Shown piece after piece: positions 24,514 to 33,064 of a stretch of 64,000 nucleotides of DNA (positions are counted from its first letter, which is position 1; each line of letters starts with the position of its first letter). Location of the stretch: the NCBI RefSeq assembly GCF_030818905.1, contig NZ_JAUTAZ010000001.1, forward strand, positions 2,294,001 to 2,358,000. Reading direction: 5' to 3'. Source of the DNA: Microbacterium sp. SORGH_AS_0888. Its GTDB lineage: Bacteria; Actinomycetota; Actinomycetes; Actinomycetales; Microbacteriaceae. The notes under the pieces were generated by a model. The model had not been told where the DNA came from. It saw nothing but the letters and a program-made list of their open reading frames with translations, and ran no database searches. Both the position numbers and the translations under genes were made by a program.

Positions 24514-24840
24514 TCAGGCGTGGAGAGTGTATCCGGCCTCGTCGATCGCCCCCGCCACGGCAGCCGCATCCAGCGGTCGCTCGCTGTGCACCCGCACGCG
24601 CGATGTCCCGCCGGCGACGAGCTCGACCTCGACCGCGTCGACGCCCGGCAGCGCGCGCAGCTCGGTCGTCACCGCACGGATGCAGTGGTCGCAGGTCATT
24701 CCGTCGACCGGAAGGTCGGTCACGACAGTCGCCGCGTCCACCGCGGGAGAGGTCGTCACGGCTCCGTGGGAGCCGTGACATGCGCAGCCCGCGGAGACCG
24801 CGACATCCGGTCGTCCGAGCTCGATCCGTTGTTCAGCCAT
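24514..24840 (-). CDS. Heavy-metal-associated (HMA) domain protein, copper-chaperone-like
   Basis: 108 residues. The N-terminal part contains a Cys/His cluster (SAGCACHGSHG) and the C-terminal 70 residues are an HMA ferredoxin-like fold with the metal site GMTCDHC followed by LRALPGVDAVEVELV and AIDEAGYTL. It should bind Cu(I) in the cytoplasm and pass it to an exporter that is not in this window. The ATG at 24840 is 6 nt after TATGAT and under a palindrome resembling CsoR operators. Confidence 0.87.
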   Translation of the reverse strand: MAEQRIELGRPDVAVSAGCACHGSHGAVTTSPAVDAATVVTDLPVDGMTCDHCIRAVTTELRALPGVDAVEVELVAGGTSRVRVHSERPLDAAAVAGAIDEAGYTLHA

Positions 24841-24846
24841 GGCGAC

Positions 24847-24866
24847 ATCATACCCCCGAGGGGTAT
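24847..24866 (-). promoter_or_regulatory. CsoR-like operator overlapping the -10 of the HMA gene
   Basis: ATACCCC-CGA-GGGGTAT (24850-24866) is a perfect 7-bp-arm dyad of the C4-G4 type bound by copper-sensing CsoR repressors. On the minus strand TATGAT (24852-24847) overlaps it and lies exactly 6 nt before the ATG at 24840. Binding would block the polymerase. Confidence 0.7.
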
Positions 24867-24948
24867 CAGGAGGGAGTCGTGTGCAGCGCGTGCGCAGGCG
24901 CGCACGACCTAGACTGGGGGCATCCTTCCCGTCACTCAGGAAACCGCT

Positions 24949-25587
24949 GTGTCCGCTGCTCCCGCCGCCCGCGCCTTCGAGGTGCGCCATGTGCAGCTCG
25001 CGCGCGCCTTCTTCGCGGCTATCGCAGCCGTCATGGTGACGTTCTCGTCGGATCACTCGGCCGCGGTGGGCCTGTCGGTGTTCAGCGGGTTCGCGATCGC
25101 GAGCGGGCTCGTGCTGCTGCTCGCCGCCTGGCTGGTCTATCCCGCCGGCAGCCGGGCACTGCCCGTCCTGCTCGGCGTGCTCTCCGCCGCCGCCGGCATG
25201 ATCGGCGGCCTGCCTCCGCTGCGCTCCACCGTGATGTTCTTCGTGCTCGTGATCGTGTGGGCACTCGTCACGGGGCTCTTCGAGGGCATCGCGGGCTTCC
25301 GGGCGTTCCGGCGCGCCCCCGTGCACTCCGTCGCCCGCGGCGTCGCCCGCGACGGACTCACTGTCGGTGTGTTCGGGGTGCTGCTCGCTCTCGGCACGCT
25401 GCTCGTCTCGCCCCAATATGCGCTCGAGTACTACATCGAGGACGCCCACCAGAGCTTCACCCTCACCGGCATCACGATCGCGGTCGGTCTGTTCGGTGGA
25501 TACGCGGCGATCGTCGCGGTCTACCTGGCGATCGCCGGGTTCTCGCCGCGTCGGGACCCGGCGCCGATCGAGGACGGCCACGCATGA
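24949..25587 (+). CDS. Hypothetical membrane protein (HdeD/DUF308-like)
   Basis: 212 residues with about six regularly spaced helices (LARAFFAAIAAVMVTFSS, GLSVFSGFAIASGLVLLLAA, ALPVLLGVLSAAAGMIGGL, VMFFVLVIVWALVTGLFEGI, TVGVFGVLLALGTLLVSP, LTGITIAVGLFGGYAAIVAV). FEGIAGFRAFRRAP in the middle recalls DUF308/HdeD proteins. It starts at a GTG at 24949 with a weak CAGGAAA site. Its end overlaps the next gene by ATGA, so both are co-translated. The function is unknown. Confidence 0.7.
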   Translation: MSAAPAARAFEVRHVQLARAFFAAIAAVMVTFSSDHSAAVGLSVFSGFAIASGLVLLLAAWLVYPAGSRALPVLLGVLSAAAGMIGGLPPLRSTVMFFVLVIVWALVTGLFEGIAGFRAFRRAPVHSVARGVARDGLTVGVFGVLLALGTLLVSPQYALEYYIEDAHQSFTLTGITIAVGLFGGYAAIVAVYLAIAGFSPRRDPAPIEDGHA

Positions 25588-25943
25588 CCCCAGAACCCAC
25601 CCGGCGCGCGCTCATGCGCCCGATCCAGCTGCTCGGTCTCGCCTTCGTGGCGGCGCTGTTCGCCGGTGTCGTCACGCTCGTCTCGATGGGCTTCTTCCAA
25701 GCCCACCCCGCCGATGAGATCCAGCGAGCCCTCGTGCTCGCGCTCGTGGTCGCGGGCATCACGTTCATCGTGACGCTGCTCGTGATCGCCCTCCTCGTGC
25801 TCGTCGTCGATCCCGCCGACGTGACGCGGACGATCGATCGCCCCCTGCTGCTCCCGCCGGATGACGCGGGGACCCCTCGCGGCGCGGGCGAGACCGGCGA
25901 TGCCGATGCCGACGGCGCGTCCGGCCCGTCGGATCGAGCCTGA
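25584..25943 (+). CDS. Hypothetical two-helix membrane protein
   Basis: 119 residues: a basic N-terminus (TRRALMRPI), two hydrophobic helices (LLGLAFVAALFAGVVTLVSM and ALVLALVVAGITFIVTLLVI) and an acidic, Gly/Ala-rich tail. The ATG at 25584 overlaps the preceding stop. No family was recognised. It probably acts with the upstream membrane protein. Confidence 0.7.
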   Translation: MTPEPTRRALMRPIQLLGLAFVAALFAGVVTLVSMGFFQAHPADEIQRALVLALVVAGITFIVTLLVIALLVLVVDPADVTRTIDRPLLLPPDDAGTPRGAGETGDADADGASGPSDRA

Positions 25944-25979
25944 GCCTGAGCGCGGGTCGCCGACGCGGCTGAGACCGGC

Positions 25980-27281
25980 TCAGCGCCGCGGCGGGCGGGG
26001 CACGTATCGCGGCACGTAGCGCCAGAACCCCAAGGCGCCGAACAACCCGAGGATGCCGATGACGGCCGTCGCGGCCGGCAGACTCCAGAGGGCGGTCGCC
26101 CCCGCGACCAGCAGGGGTGCGGCTGCGCCACCCGCATCCGTCAGCGTGCGCCACGAGCCGAGGAACGGCGCCGGATCGGCGGGCGGGGCGAGGTCCGCGC
26201 CGAGCGTCATGAGGATGCCGCTGGACAGGCCGTTGCCGATCCCGATGACGGTCGCCGCCGCGACGAACCAGCCGAAGCGGGCGTCGAGGTCGTGCGTGAA
26301 CGCCAGACCCAGGAAGGCGGCGCTCATGAGCAGCATCGACGGCAGCGACGCCCAGAGGCGACCCCAGCGATCCATGATCTGACCGGATGCGTAGAACAGC
26401 GTGAACTCGAGCGCGCCGGTGAGCCCGATGACCAGCGCGATGGTCTGGGCGTCCAGCCCGAGCGAGACGCCCCACAGCGGCAGCAGGTAGATGCGGGCCT
26501 GACGGATTCCGGAGAGGGATGCCGCCGCGAGGCCGAGCCGCGCCAGCACGGCGCGGTGGCGCCACAGCGAACGGAAGACGCCCACGCGTTCGGCCGCGGG
26601 GATCGAGCCGGTGGTCGACTCGCCGGAGTCATCGGCCAGGTCGTCCGCGATCCGCGGGCCGGTGGGCACCGGCGTGAGCCCTTCGGCCGCGATCTGCTCC
26701 TCCGGGTCCGTGCCGAACGCGACGAGCAGCACGAGGACGGCCAGGCACGCGGCGAAGAACCAGGCCGCAGCCAGCGGCGACGCGAAGAGCGCGAGCAGGC
26801 CGGCGGCCGCGAAGGGGCCGGTGAACATGCCGAGGCGGTAGGCGCCGCCGAGCATCGACAGCGCCCGGGCGCGGTATCCGAGCGGCACGCGCATCGTCAT
26901 GAACGCGTGGCGGGCCAGCCCGAAGGCCGATGAGCACAGCCCGACCACGAACACGGCGGCGCACAGCATCGCGATCGAGGAGGCGAAGATCGTCGCGCCC
27001 ACGCCGATGAGCGCGAGAAGGCCTGCGGCGCCCATCGTCCAGCGCTCGCCGATGCGGGCCACCGCCCACCCGGCGGGCAGGTTGCCGATCAGCCGCGCGA
27101 CGACGATGACGGAGGCGACGAGCGCGGCCTCCGACACATCGGCGCCGAGGCCGGCGGCGATGACCGGCAGAAGCGGCAGAAGTGCTCCTTCGCCGAGGCC
27201 GAACAGCAGCGTCGGTCCGTAGATCATGGGCGCGAAGCGCCACAGCATCCGGCGGGTTCCCGGGTCGAGGGAGTCGCTCAC
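25980..27281 (-). CDS. MFS transporter
   Basis: 433 residues with 12 predicted helices split by a polar central loop (residues about 200-240). The first-half signature NLPAGWAVARIGERWTMG matches the MFS loop 2-3 motif (G-x-x-x-D/E-R-x-x-R-R), and QIMDRWGRLWASLPS is its counterpart in the second half. It starts at a GTG at 27281. The specificity (drug or metabolite efflux) is not evident. It ends close to the convergent membrane-protein pair. Confidence 0.86.
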   Translation of the reverse strand: MSDSLDPGTRRMLWRFAPMIYGPTLLFGLGEGALLPLLPVIAAGLGADVSEAALVASVIVVARLIGNLPAGWAVARIGERWTMGAAGLLALIGVGATIFASSIAMLCAAVFVVGLCSSAFGLARHAFMTMRVPLGYRARALSMLGGAYRLGMFTGPFAAAGLLALFASPLAAAWFFAACLAVLVLLVAFGTDPEEQIAAEGLTPVPTGPRIADDLADDSGESTTGSIPAAERVGVFRSLWRHRAVLARLGLAAASLSGIRQARIYLLPLWGVSLGLDAQTIALVIGLTGALEFTLFYASGQIMDRWGRLWASLPSMLLMSAAFLGLAFTHDLDARFGWFVAAATVIGIGNGLSSGILMTLGADLAPPADPAPFLGSWRTLTDAGGAAAPLLVAGATALWSLPAATAVIGILGLFGALGFWRYVPRYVPRPPRR

Positions 27282-27360
27282 CCGTCGTCACTGTCCCGAA
27301 GGGGCGTGTCCGCGACGCCGGGGTGTGCCCCTCGGCGCAGACGCATCCGCTCGGGGCGGA

Positions 27361-28626
27361 TCACACGACCCGGTCCGCGATGTCCGTGCGGTGCTGCCCG
27401 CCCTCGAGCGTGATCTCCCCCACCGCCCGGTACGCCCGCTCGCGCGCCTCGCGGAAGCTCGAGCCCCGTGCGACGACGTTGAGCACCCGGCCCCCGGTCG
27501 CCTCGATCGCGCCGTCGCGCTCCGCCGTGGCGGCGTGCGCCAGGTGCACGCCCTCGACCGCCGCAGCCGCGTCCAGCCCTCCGAGGGGGCGTCCCGCGAT
27601 GGGGGCCTGCGGGTAGCCCTCGCTGGCCAGCACGACCGTGACGGCGACGGTGTCGGCGAACCTCGGACGCGGCGCATCCTCGAGGGTGCCGGTGGCCGCG
27701 GCCAGCAGCAGCTCCGAGAGGGGGTCGACGAGCCGCGGCAGCACGACCTGGGTCTCGGGGTCGCCGAAACGGGCGTTGAACTCGATGACCTTGACGCCCT
27801 GCTCGGTCACGATGAGCCCGGCGTAGAGCAATCCGATGAAGGGGGTGCCCTCGGCATCCAGCTGTCGGATGACCGGCTCCGCGACCTCGCGCGTGACGAG
27901 GTCCACGAACGCCGTCTCGCTGCCGAACCGCTCGTCGAGCCACGGCAGCGGCGAGTACGCGCCCATGCCGCCGGTGTTGGGACCGGCGTCCCCGTCGCCG
28001 AGCCGCTTGTAGTCCTGCGCCGGGCTCAGGGGGCGCACGGTGTCGCCGTCGCTGAGGAAGAACAGCGACACCTCGGGGCCGGCGAGGAACTCCTCAACGA
28101 GCACGGGCCCGGTCGGCAGGTACGTCTCGGCGTGCGCGAGGGCGGCGTCACGGTCGGTCGTGACGATCACGCCCTTGCCCGCGGCGAGGCCGTCGGCCTT
28201 CACGACGTGCGGCGCCCCGAGCTCGTCGAGGGCCGCCTCGACCTCGGCTCGGCTGTGCGCGTGCACCGCCCGCCCGGTCGGCACGCCCGCCGCGTCCATG
28301 ACGCGCTTCGCGAACGCCTTGGAGCCCTCGAGCTGCGCGGCCGCCTTGCCCGGTCCGAACACTGGGATGGCGCGCTCGCGGAGCGCATCGGCGACGCCGG
28401 CCACGAGCGGCGCCTCCGGCCCGATGATCACGAGGTCGATCGAGCCGGAGATGGCGTAGTCGGCGACCGCGACCGGATCGTCGGGGTCGATCTCGAGCAG
28501 CGTCGCGTCGCGCCCGATGCCGGCGTTGCCGGGTGCGGCGAACACCTCGTGGTGCGCCGCTTCGTCGCGGAGGGCGAGGATGATGGCGTGCTCGCGCGCG
28601 CCCGAGCCGAGGACCAGGATTCTCAC
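27361..28626 (-). CDS. purD: Phosphoribosylamine-glycine ligase (GAR synthetase)
   Basis: 421 residues of the ATP-grasp family: VLGSGAREHAIILALRDEAA at the start, IGPEAPLVAGVADALRE, AFAKRVMDAAGVPTGRAV, VVKADGLAAGKGVIV (ATP loop), PDLDL-like VLVEEFLAGPEVS and GFIGLLYAG-like TPFIGLLYAGLIVT, then VIEFNARFGDPETQVVLPRL. It makes glycinamide ribonucleotide, step 2 of purine synthesis. The GTG at 28626 lies 6 nt after TAGGCT and is probably leaderless. purM and purF lie 8-10 kb away on the other strand, separated by the heme locus. Confidence 0.95.
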   Translation of the reverse strand: MRILVLGSGAREHAIILALRDEAAHHEVFAAPGNAGIGRDATLLEIDPDDPVAVADYAISGSIDLVIIGPEAPLVAGVADALRERAIPVFGPGKAAAQLEGSKAFAKRVMDAAGVPTGRAVHAHSRAEVEAALDELGAPHVVKADGLAAGKGVIVTTDRDAALAHAETYLPTGPVLVEEFLAGPEVSLFFLSDGDTVRPLSPAQDYKRLGDGDAGPNTGGMGAYSPLPWLDERFGSETAFVDLVTREVAEPVIRQLDAEGTPFIGLLYAGLIVTEQGVKVIEFNARFGDPETQVVLPRLVDPLSELLLAAATGTLEDAPRPRFADTVAVTVVLASEGYPQAPIAGRPLGGLDAAAAVEGVHLAHAATAERDGAIEATGGRVLNVVARGSSFREARERAYRAVGEITLEGGQHRTDIADRVV

Positions 28627-28659
28627 CCCGCCAGCCTATCCGCGCGTACCGTGGAGGCC

Positions 28660-29028
28660 ATGGCGCGTGGGATCTCGACCGAGGACGGACGCGGCGCCCT
28701 CGCGGCGCTGGCGGAGCGGAGGGACGCCGGTGGACTCCCGGCCCGCGCGGATCGTGCCACCGCCGTGCGCTACCTGCTGCAGCTGCTGGCCGAGAAGGCG
28801 CCCGGACACACGGTCGAGGTGAGGGTGCCGCCCTTCGGGGCCGTGCAGGTCATCGAGGGACCGCGGCACACCCGCGGCACGCCGCCGAACGTCGTCGAGC
28901 TGGACCCCGAGACCTGGATCGCGCTCGCGACCGGTGCGGAGTCGTGGGGGGATGCCGCGGCCACCGGCCGTATCCACGCCTCCGGCACGCGCGCCGACCT
29001 CGCCGCCCTCCTGCCGCTTCGTTACTGA
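28660..29028 (+). CDS. Small sterol-carrier-family-like protein
   Basis: 122 residues: STEDGRGALAALAERR, TAVRYLLQLLAEKAPGHTVE, VRVPPFGAVQVIEGPRHTRG, PPNVVELDPETWIALATGAE and ASGTRADLAALLPL. The last third is the SCP2-like pattern shared with maleylpyruvate-isomerase C-domains, and homologues are usually called sterol carrier family protein. The role is unknown. The ATG at 28660 follows TACCGT by 7 nt and carries GGAGG inside that gap. It is divergent from purD. Confidence 0.75.
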   Translation: MARGISTEDGRGALAALAERRDAGGLPARADRATAVRYLLQLLAEKAPGHTVEVRVPPFGAVQVIEGPRHTRGTPPNVVELDPETWIALATGAESWGDAAATGRIHASGTRADLAALLPLRY

Positions 29029-29070
29029 CCCGGTATGGGTCGTTCCCTGCGCCTCGGGTAAAGTCGATAG

Positions 29071-29092
29071 AAGGTTAGGCTTGCCTATCCTT
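29071..29092. promoter_or_regulatory. DtxR/IdeR-like iron box of the heme operon
   Basis: AAGGTTAGGC (29071-29080) followed by TTGCCTATCCTT (29081-29092) is an imperfect dyad close to the actinobacterial iron-box pattern TTAGGTTAGGCTAACCTAA. It lies 32-54 bp upstream of the ATG at 29125 and would repress the heme-uptake operon when iron is plentiful. Confidence 0.7.
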
Positions 29093-29124
29093 CCCGAGTC
29101 CCTCTCGCAGATCGGAAGTCGCGC

Positions 29125-29994
29125 ATGCGCCGACGTCCTCTCCTCCTCCTCGCCGCGGCGCTCGTGGCGGGTCTCCTCGCGCCCGGTCTCGCCGTGGCGC
29201 CGGCCGTCGCGGCGCCGGTGACGGCGGCCGAGCCCGCGTCCTGCACGGTCGACGGCGGCCAGCTCAGCTGGGGCTTCAAGGAGTCGTTCCGCTCCTACAT
29301 CTCGGGCACGATCGCGAACGGCTCATGGACGCCGACCGCGCCCGCCACCTACACGACGCCCGACTTCGGCTGGCCGGCAGCCGGCGGGACCTTCGATCCG
29401 GCGACCGGCACCGGCACCGTCCACTTCGACGGCTCGATCCGCTTCACCGGGCACAACGGCCTGCTGGACACGACGATCGCGCAGCCGACCCTCGTCTTCC
29501 CCGGCGACGGAACGGCCCAGCTGCTCCTCGACGTCAGCGGCGTCACGATGGACGACGCGCTCGCCGGCAACGCGAGCAACGTCCACACCTCGGCGCAGGT
29601 GCCGTTCGTCACGCTCGACCTCGCCGCCTCGCCCCCGAGCATCGCCGAGACCGGCGTGTCCGCGACATCCGTCCCGACCGCGATCACCGAGCAGGGCTTC
29701 GCCGCGTTCCCCAACTACGAGACCGGCACGGCGTTCGACCCGCTGACGGTCACGATCGGGCTCACGTGCGCTGCGCCGGCGTCCGCATCCGTGGCGGCGA
29801 CGCCGGAGCCGACCGTCACCGCGCTCGCCGTGGCCGACGACATGCAGGTCGACCCGGTCGCCACGCTGTGGGCCTGGCTCGCTCCCGTCCTCGTCGCCGC
29901 GCTCCTCGGCGGCGGGCTGGTCGCGGTGCTGGTCGTGCGGGCTCGGCGCCGTGTCGCTGCCGCGGACTCGCGTGACGACGGAGCCCGGTCGTGA
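29125..29994 (+). CDS. HtaA-domain heme-binding surface protein
   Basis: 289 residues: Sec signal peptide (residues 1 to about 32), one HtaA (CR) domain from CTVDGGQLSWGFKESFRSYI through VHFDGSIRFTGHNGLLDTTI to VTIGLTC, a linker, then a C-terminal helix (AWLAPVLVAALLGGGLVAVL) and basic tail, giving a membrane-anchored heme receptor. In Corynebacterium such proteins take heme from hemoglobin and hand it to HmuT. First gene of the htaA-hmuTUV operon; its stop overlaps the hmuT start (GTGA). Confidence 0.9.
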   Translation: MRRRPLLLLAAALVAGLLAPGLAVAPAVAAPVTAAEPASCTVDGGQLSWGFKESFRSYISGTIANGSWTPTAPATYTTPDFGWPAAGGTFDPATGTGTVHFDGSIRFTGHNGLLDTTIAQPTLVFPGDGTAQLLLDVSGVTMDDALAGNASNVHTSAQVPFVTLDLAASPPSIAETGVSATSVPTAITEQGFAAFPNYETGTAFDPLTVTIGLTCAAPASASVAATPEPTVTALAVADDMQVDPVATLWAWLAPVLVAALLGGGLVAVLVVRARRRVAAADSRDDGARS

Positions 29995-31094
29995 AGGGGC
30001 GGCTGCTCGCGGGCATCGCGGCGCTGGTCGTGGCGGCGACCCTCGTCGGCTGCACCGCGGCGACCCCCGCCGGCCAGACCGCCGCGCCCGTCGACGCGAC
30101 CCCGTTGTCCGAGCTCCAGGTCCTTTCCGACCCGAAGGCCTACCAGGGGCCCTCGACGGCGGTCATCTCGAACGCCGCGGTCGAGGTCGTCGACGCCGAT
30201 CGCACGCAGAGCCTGCCGGCGCAGGTGGTCTCGCACGACCAGGGCGGCGACCGCCCCGTGACCGTCGCCGACACGTCGCGCGTCGTGGCGCTGAGCCTGT
30301 CGGGCTCACTCGCGGCGACGGTCTGGGGCCTCGGCTTCGGGGACACGCTCGTGGGCCGCGACATCTCCACCACCTTCCCGGGCGCCGTGGACCTTCCCGT
30401 CGTCACCGGCAGCGGGCACACGATCAACGCCGAGGCGGTCATCGCGCTGCGGCCCACCCTCGTGCTGACCGACGGCAGCATCGGACCGCGCGACGTGGTC
30501 GAGCAGTTGCGGGATGTCGGCATCACCGTCGTCGCCGTCCGCAACGAGTCCTCGTTCGAGGGCGCCGAGCAGCTCGCCCGCGACGTCGCCGCGGTCTTCG
30601 GCGCGCCAGCGGCGGGCGAGGCGCTCGCCGCTCAGACGGCGGCGCAGGTCGCCGCCACGACCGCCGAGATCGCGCGCATCGCGCCGACCGCGGAGGACCG
30701 CAAGCTGCGCATGATCTTCCTGTACCTGCGCGGCTCCGCGGGCGTCTACTACCTCTTCGGGGAGGAATCGGGGGCCGACCGGCTGATCACCGCGCTCGGC
30801 GGCGTCGACGTGGCCGGCCAGCTCGGCTGGGGCGGCATGAAGCCGATGACCGACGAGGCCATGGTCGCCGCCGATCCCGACCTCATCCTCGTGATGACGG
30901 ACGGGCTGGCCTCCGTCGGAGGCGTCGACGGCCTGCTTCAGGACAAGCCTGCGATCGCCCTCACGACCGCGGGGCAGAACCGTCGCTTCGTCGACATGGC
31001 GGACGGGCAGATCCTCTCCTTCGGTCCGCGTTCCGCGGCCGTCCTGGACGCGCTGGCCCGGGCGATCTATGCCCCTGCCGCGGCGGGATCGTGA
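29991..31094 (+). CDS. hmuT: Heme ABC transporter substrate-binding lipoprotein
   Basis: 367 residues. A signal with lipobox LVGC (Cys18) precedes a long linker and a cobalamin/heme-type (PF01497) binding domain: RVVALSLSGSLAATVWGLGF, LPVVTGSGHTINAEAVIALR, PTLVLTDGS, IFLYLRGSAGVYYLFG, PDLILVMTDGLASVGG. It receives heme from HtaA proteins at the outer face of the membrane. GTG start at 29991 and stop at 31094 both overlap neighbours by 4 nt. Assignment as HmuT rests on family plus locus. Confidence 0.92.
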   Translation: MKGRLLAGIAALVVAATLVGCTAATPAGQTAAPVDATPLSELQVLSDPKAYQGPSTAVISNAAVEVVDADRTQSLPAQVVSHDQGGDRPVTVADTSRVVALSLSGSLAATVWGLGFGDTLVGRDISTTFPGAVDLPVVTGSGHTINAEAVIALRPTLVLTDGSIGPRDVVEQLRDVGITVVAVRNESSFEGAEQLARDVAAVFGAPAAGEALAAQTAAQVAATTAEIARIAPTAEDRKLRMIFLYLRGSAGVYYLFGEESGADRLITALGGVDVAGQLGWGGMKPMTDEAMVAADPDLILVMTDGLASVGGVDGLLQDKPAIALTTAGQNRRFVDMADGQILSFGPRSAAVLDALARAIYAPAAAGS

Positions 31095-32149
31095 GCGTCG
31101 CCGCACGAGGGTCGTCTGCGGTCCGCCGGACGACCGTGGTCGTCGTCACGGCGGCGGCGCTGCTGATCGGTGTCGTGCTCTCGGCCGGGCTGGGCCAGCT
31201 TCCGATCGGACCGGCCGAGGTGGTCGGCTCCGTGCTGCGGGCGGTCGGCATCCCCAATGGCTGGGCGCCGACGGATCCGCTCATCGAGCAGACGCTGTGG
31301 CAGATCCGCTTCCCGCGCATCGTGATGTCGCTGCTGGTGGGGGCGCTGCTCGCGGTCGCGGGGGCCGTCATGCAGGCGATCTTCGGCAACCCCCTGGCCG
31401 AGCCGGGCGTCGTGGGGGTCTCCTCGGGCGCGGCGCTGGGTGCCGCGCTGGCGATCGTGCTGGGGCTCTCCACGTTCGGGTCGTGGACTCCGGCCGTGCT
31501 CGCCTTCGCCGGAGGCCTCGCGGCGACGCTCGTCGTCTACTCCACGGCGCGCGCACAGGGACGCACGGAGTCGGTCACCCTCATCCTCACCGGCATCGCC
31601 GTCAATGCCTTCGGCGGGGCGGGCCTCGCGCTGTTGATGTTCGCCGGCAACACGGCCACGCGCGAGCAGATCGTGTTCTGGCAGCTCGGTTCGATGAACG
31701 GCTCCCGATGGCCGGAGGTGCTGATCGTGGTGGTCGTCGGCGCCGCCGCGGTGACCGGCGCCATCGTTCTCGCGCGCCAGTACGACCTCCTCGCACTCGG
31801 TGAGCGCACGGCATCCCATCTGGGCGTGCGCGTGGAGCGACTGCGCGTCGTGTCGATCGTGCTCGTCGCGCTCATGACGGGCGTCGCGGTCGCCTTCGTG
31901 GGCATCATCGCGTTCGTCGGGCTCGTCGTGCCGCACCTCGTGCGCATGCTGCTGGGCCCTGCGAACCGGTCGCTCATCCTGATCTCGCTGCTCGGCGGCG
32001 GCATGCTGCTCGTCTACGCGGATCTGCTGGCGCGCACGCTCGTCCCCTCCGCCGACCTGCCGATCGGGGTGCTGACCTCGCTCATCGGCGGCCCGTTCTT
32101 CTACTGGCTCATCCGACGCAGTCGACGCAAGGCGGGAGGCTGGGCGTGA
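31091..32149 (+). CDS. hmuU: Heme ABC transporter permease (FecCD family)
   Basis: 352 residues and about ten helices in the FecCD pattern: QIRFPRIVMSLLVGALLAVA, GAVMQAIFGNPLAEPGVVGV, SSGAALGAALAIVLGLSTFG, LTGIAVNAFGGAGLALLMF, FWQLGSMNGSRW, GIIAFVGLVVPHLVRMLLGP and SADLPIGVLTSLIGGPFFYW. It forms the membrane channel with HmuV. The GTG at 31091 and the stop at 32149 overlap the neighbouring genes as GTGA. Confidence 0.94.
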   Translation: MSVAARGSSAVRRTTVVVVTAAALLIGVVLSAGLGQLPIGPAEVVGSVLRAVGIPNGWAPTDPLIEQTLWQIRFPRIVMSLLVGALLAVAGAVMQAIFGNPLAEPGVVGVSSGAALGAALAIVLGLSTFGSWTPAVLAFAGGLAATLVVYSTARAQGRTESVTLILTGIAVNAFGGAGLALLMFAGNTATREQIVFWQLGSMNGSRWPEVLIVVVVGAAAVTGAIVLARQYDLLALGERTASHLGVRVERLRVVSIVLVALMTGVAVAFVGIIAFVGLVVPHLVRMLLGPANRSLILISLLGGGMLLVYADLLARTLVPSADLPIGVLTSLIGGPFFYWLIRRSRRKAGGWA

Positions 32150-32955
32150 ACACGGATGTCGCCTACGCGCTCGCCGGCGTCGGGTACCGCATCGAGGCGG
32201 TCACGATCCTGGCGGACGTCGAGCTCGCCGTCCGGTACGGCCGGGTCCTCGCGCTCGTCGGCCCCAACGGCGCCGGCAAGTCGAGCCTGCTCGGAGTTCT
32301 GAGCGGGGACCTCCGGCCGACCTCCGGCGCCGCACTGCTGGACGGCCGGCCGATCGCCTCGCACAGCGCCCGCGAGCTCTCCCGCCGGCGTGCCGTGCTG
32401 CTGCAGTTCAACCAGGTGGCGTTCTCGTTCTCGACGGCGGAGGTCGTCGAGATGGGGCGGGCGCCCTGGGTGGGCGTCCGCGGCGGGTCTCTCGGCGCCG
32501 ACGAGGCGGCGATCGCCGCCGCCCTGGCGCGGACGGACGTGGCGCATCTCGCGGATCGCGCGTTCTCCTCGCTCTCCGGCGGGGAGCGCGCGAGGGCGTC
32601 GCTCGCCCGGGTGCTCGCGCAGGACACCCCCGTCGTGCTGCTCGACGAGCCCACCGCCGCGCTCGACCTCCGGCATCAGGAGGACGTGCTGCGCATCGCC
32701 CGCGAGCTGGCCTCCGAGGGTCGCGCGATCGTCGTCGTGCTGCACGACCTGTCGCTCGCCGCCGCGTACGCCGACGAGGTCGCGATGGTGCACGACGGCC
32801 GGATCGTCGCGTTCGGCACACCCGCCGATGTGCTCACGGAGCCGCGCATCGCGCACGTCTACGGGACGCCGGTCCGCGTGATGCCCGACCCGGACACGGG
32901 CCGGCCGATCGTCCTCCCCCGCCGTGGCGATGAGGGTCGCGTCGGCGTTTCATAA
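32146..32955 (+). CDS. hmuV: Heme ABC transporter ATP-binding protein
   Basis: 269 residues: Walker A LVGPNGAGKSSLLG (about residues 36-49), Q-loop LQFNQVAFSFS, signature SLSGGERARASLARVL, Walker B VVLLDEPTAALD and H-loop VVLHDLSLAA, as in FecE/HmuV ATPases. It powers heme import through HmuU. Last gene of the operon; an iron box for the second HtaA gene begins 30 bp after its stop. Confidence 0.94.
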   Translation: MNTDVAYALAGVGYRIEAVTILADVELAVRYGRVLALVGPNGAGKSSLLGVLSGDLRPTSGAALLDGRPIASHSARELSRRRAVLLQFNQVAFSFSTAEVVEMGRAPWVGVRGGSLGADEAAIAAALARTDVAHLADRAFSSLSGGERARASLARVLAQDTPVVLLDEPTAALDLRHQEDVLRIARELASEGRAIVVVLHDLSLAAAYADEVAMVHDGRIVAFGTPADVLTEPRIAHVYGTPVRVMPDPDTGRPIVLPRRGDEGRVGVS

Positions 32956-32984
32956 CGATCGGGTAGCCGATTCATATGGATAGG

Positions 32985-33003
32985 AATGGTTAGCCTAACC
33001 TAA
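32985..33003. promoter_or_regulatory. DtxR/IdeR iron box upstream of the large HtaA gene
   Basis: AATGGTTAGCCTAACCTAA (19 bp) matches the actinobacterial iron-box consensus at nearly every position, with the core GGTTAG-C-CTAACC perfect. It lies 62-80 bp before the GTG at 33065, in the expected promoter position. It is the best iron box in the window. Confidence 0.85.
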
Positions 33004-33064
33004 GTAAGACCCACCTTTGCTGGGCACACGTTCCGCCGTTCGGCGCCTCCCGAGGAGTACACCC

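Noticed and set aside
24303..24569. Upstream extension of the DUF2461 protein to 24569
   Set aside because: The added 89 residues are Arg/Pro-rich without conservation features, cross the palindromic element, and a -10 sits 6 nt before the GTG at 24302.
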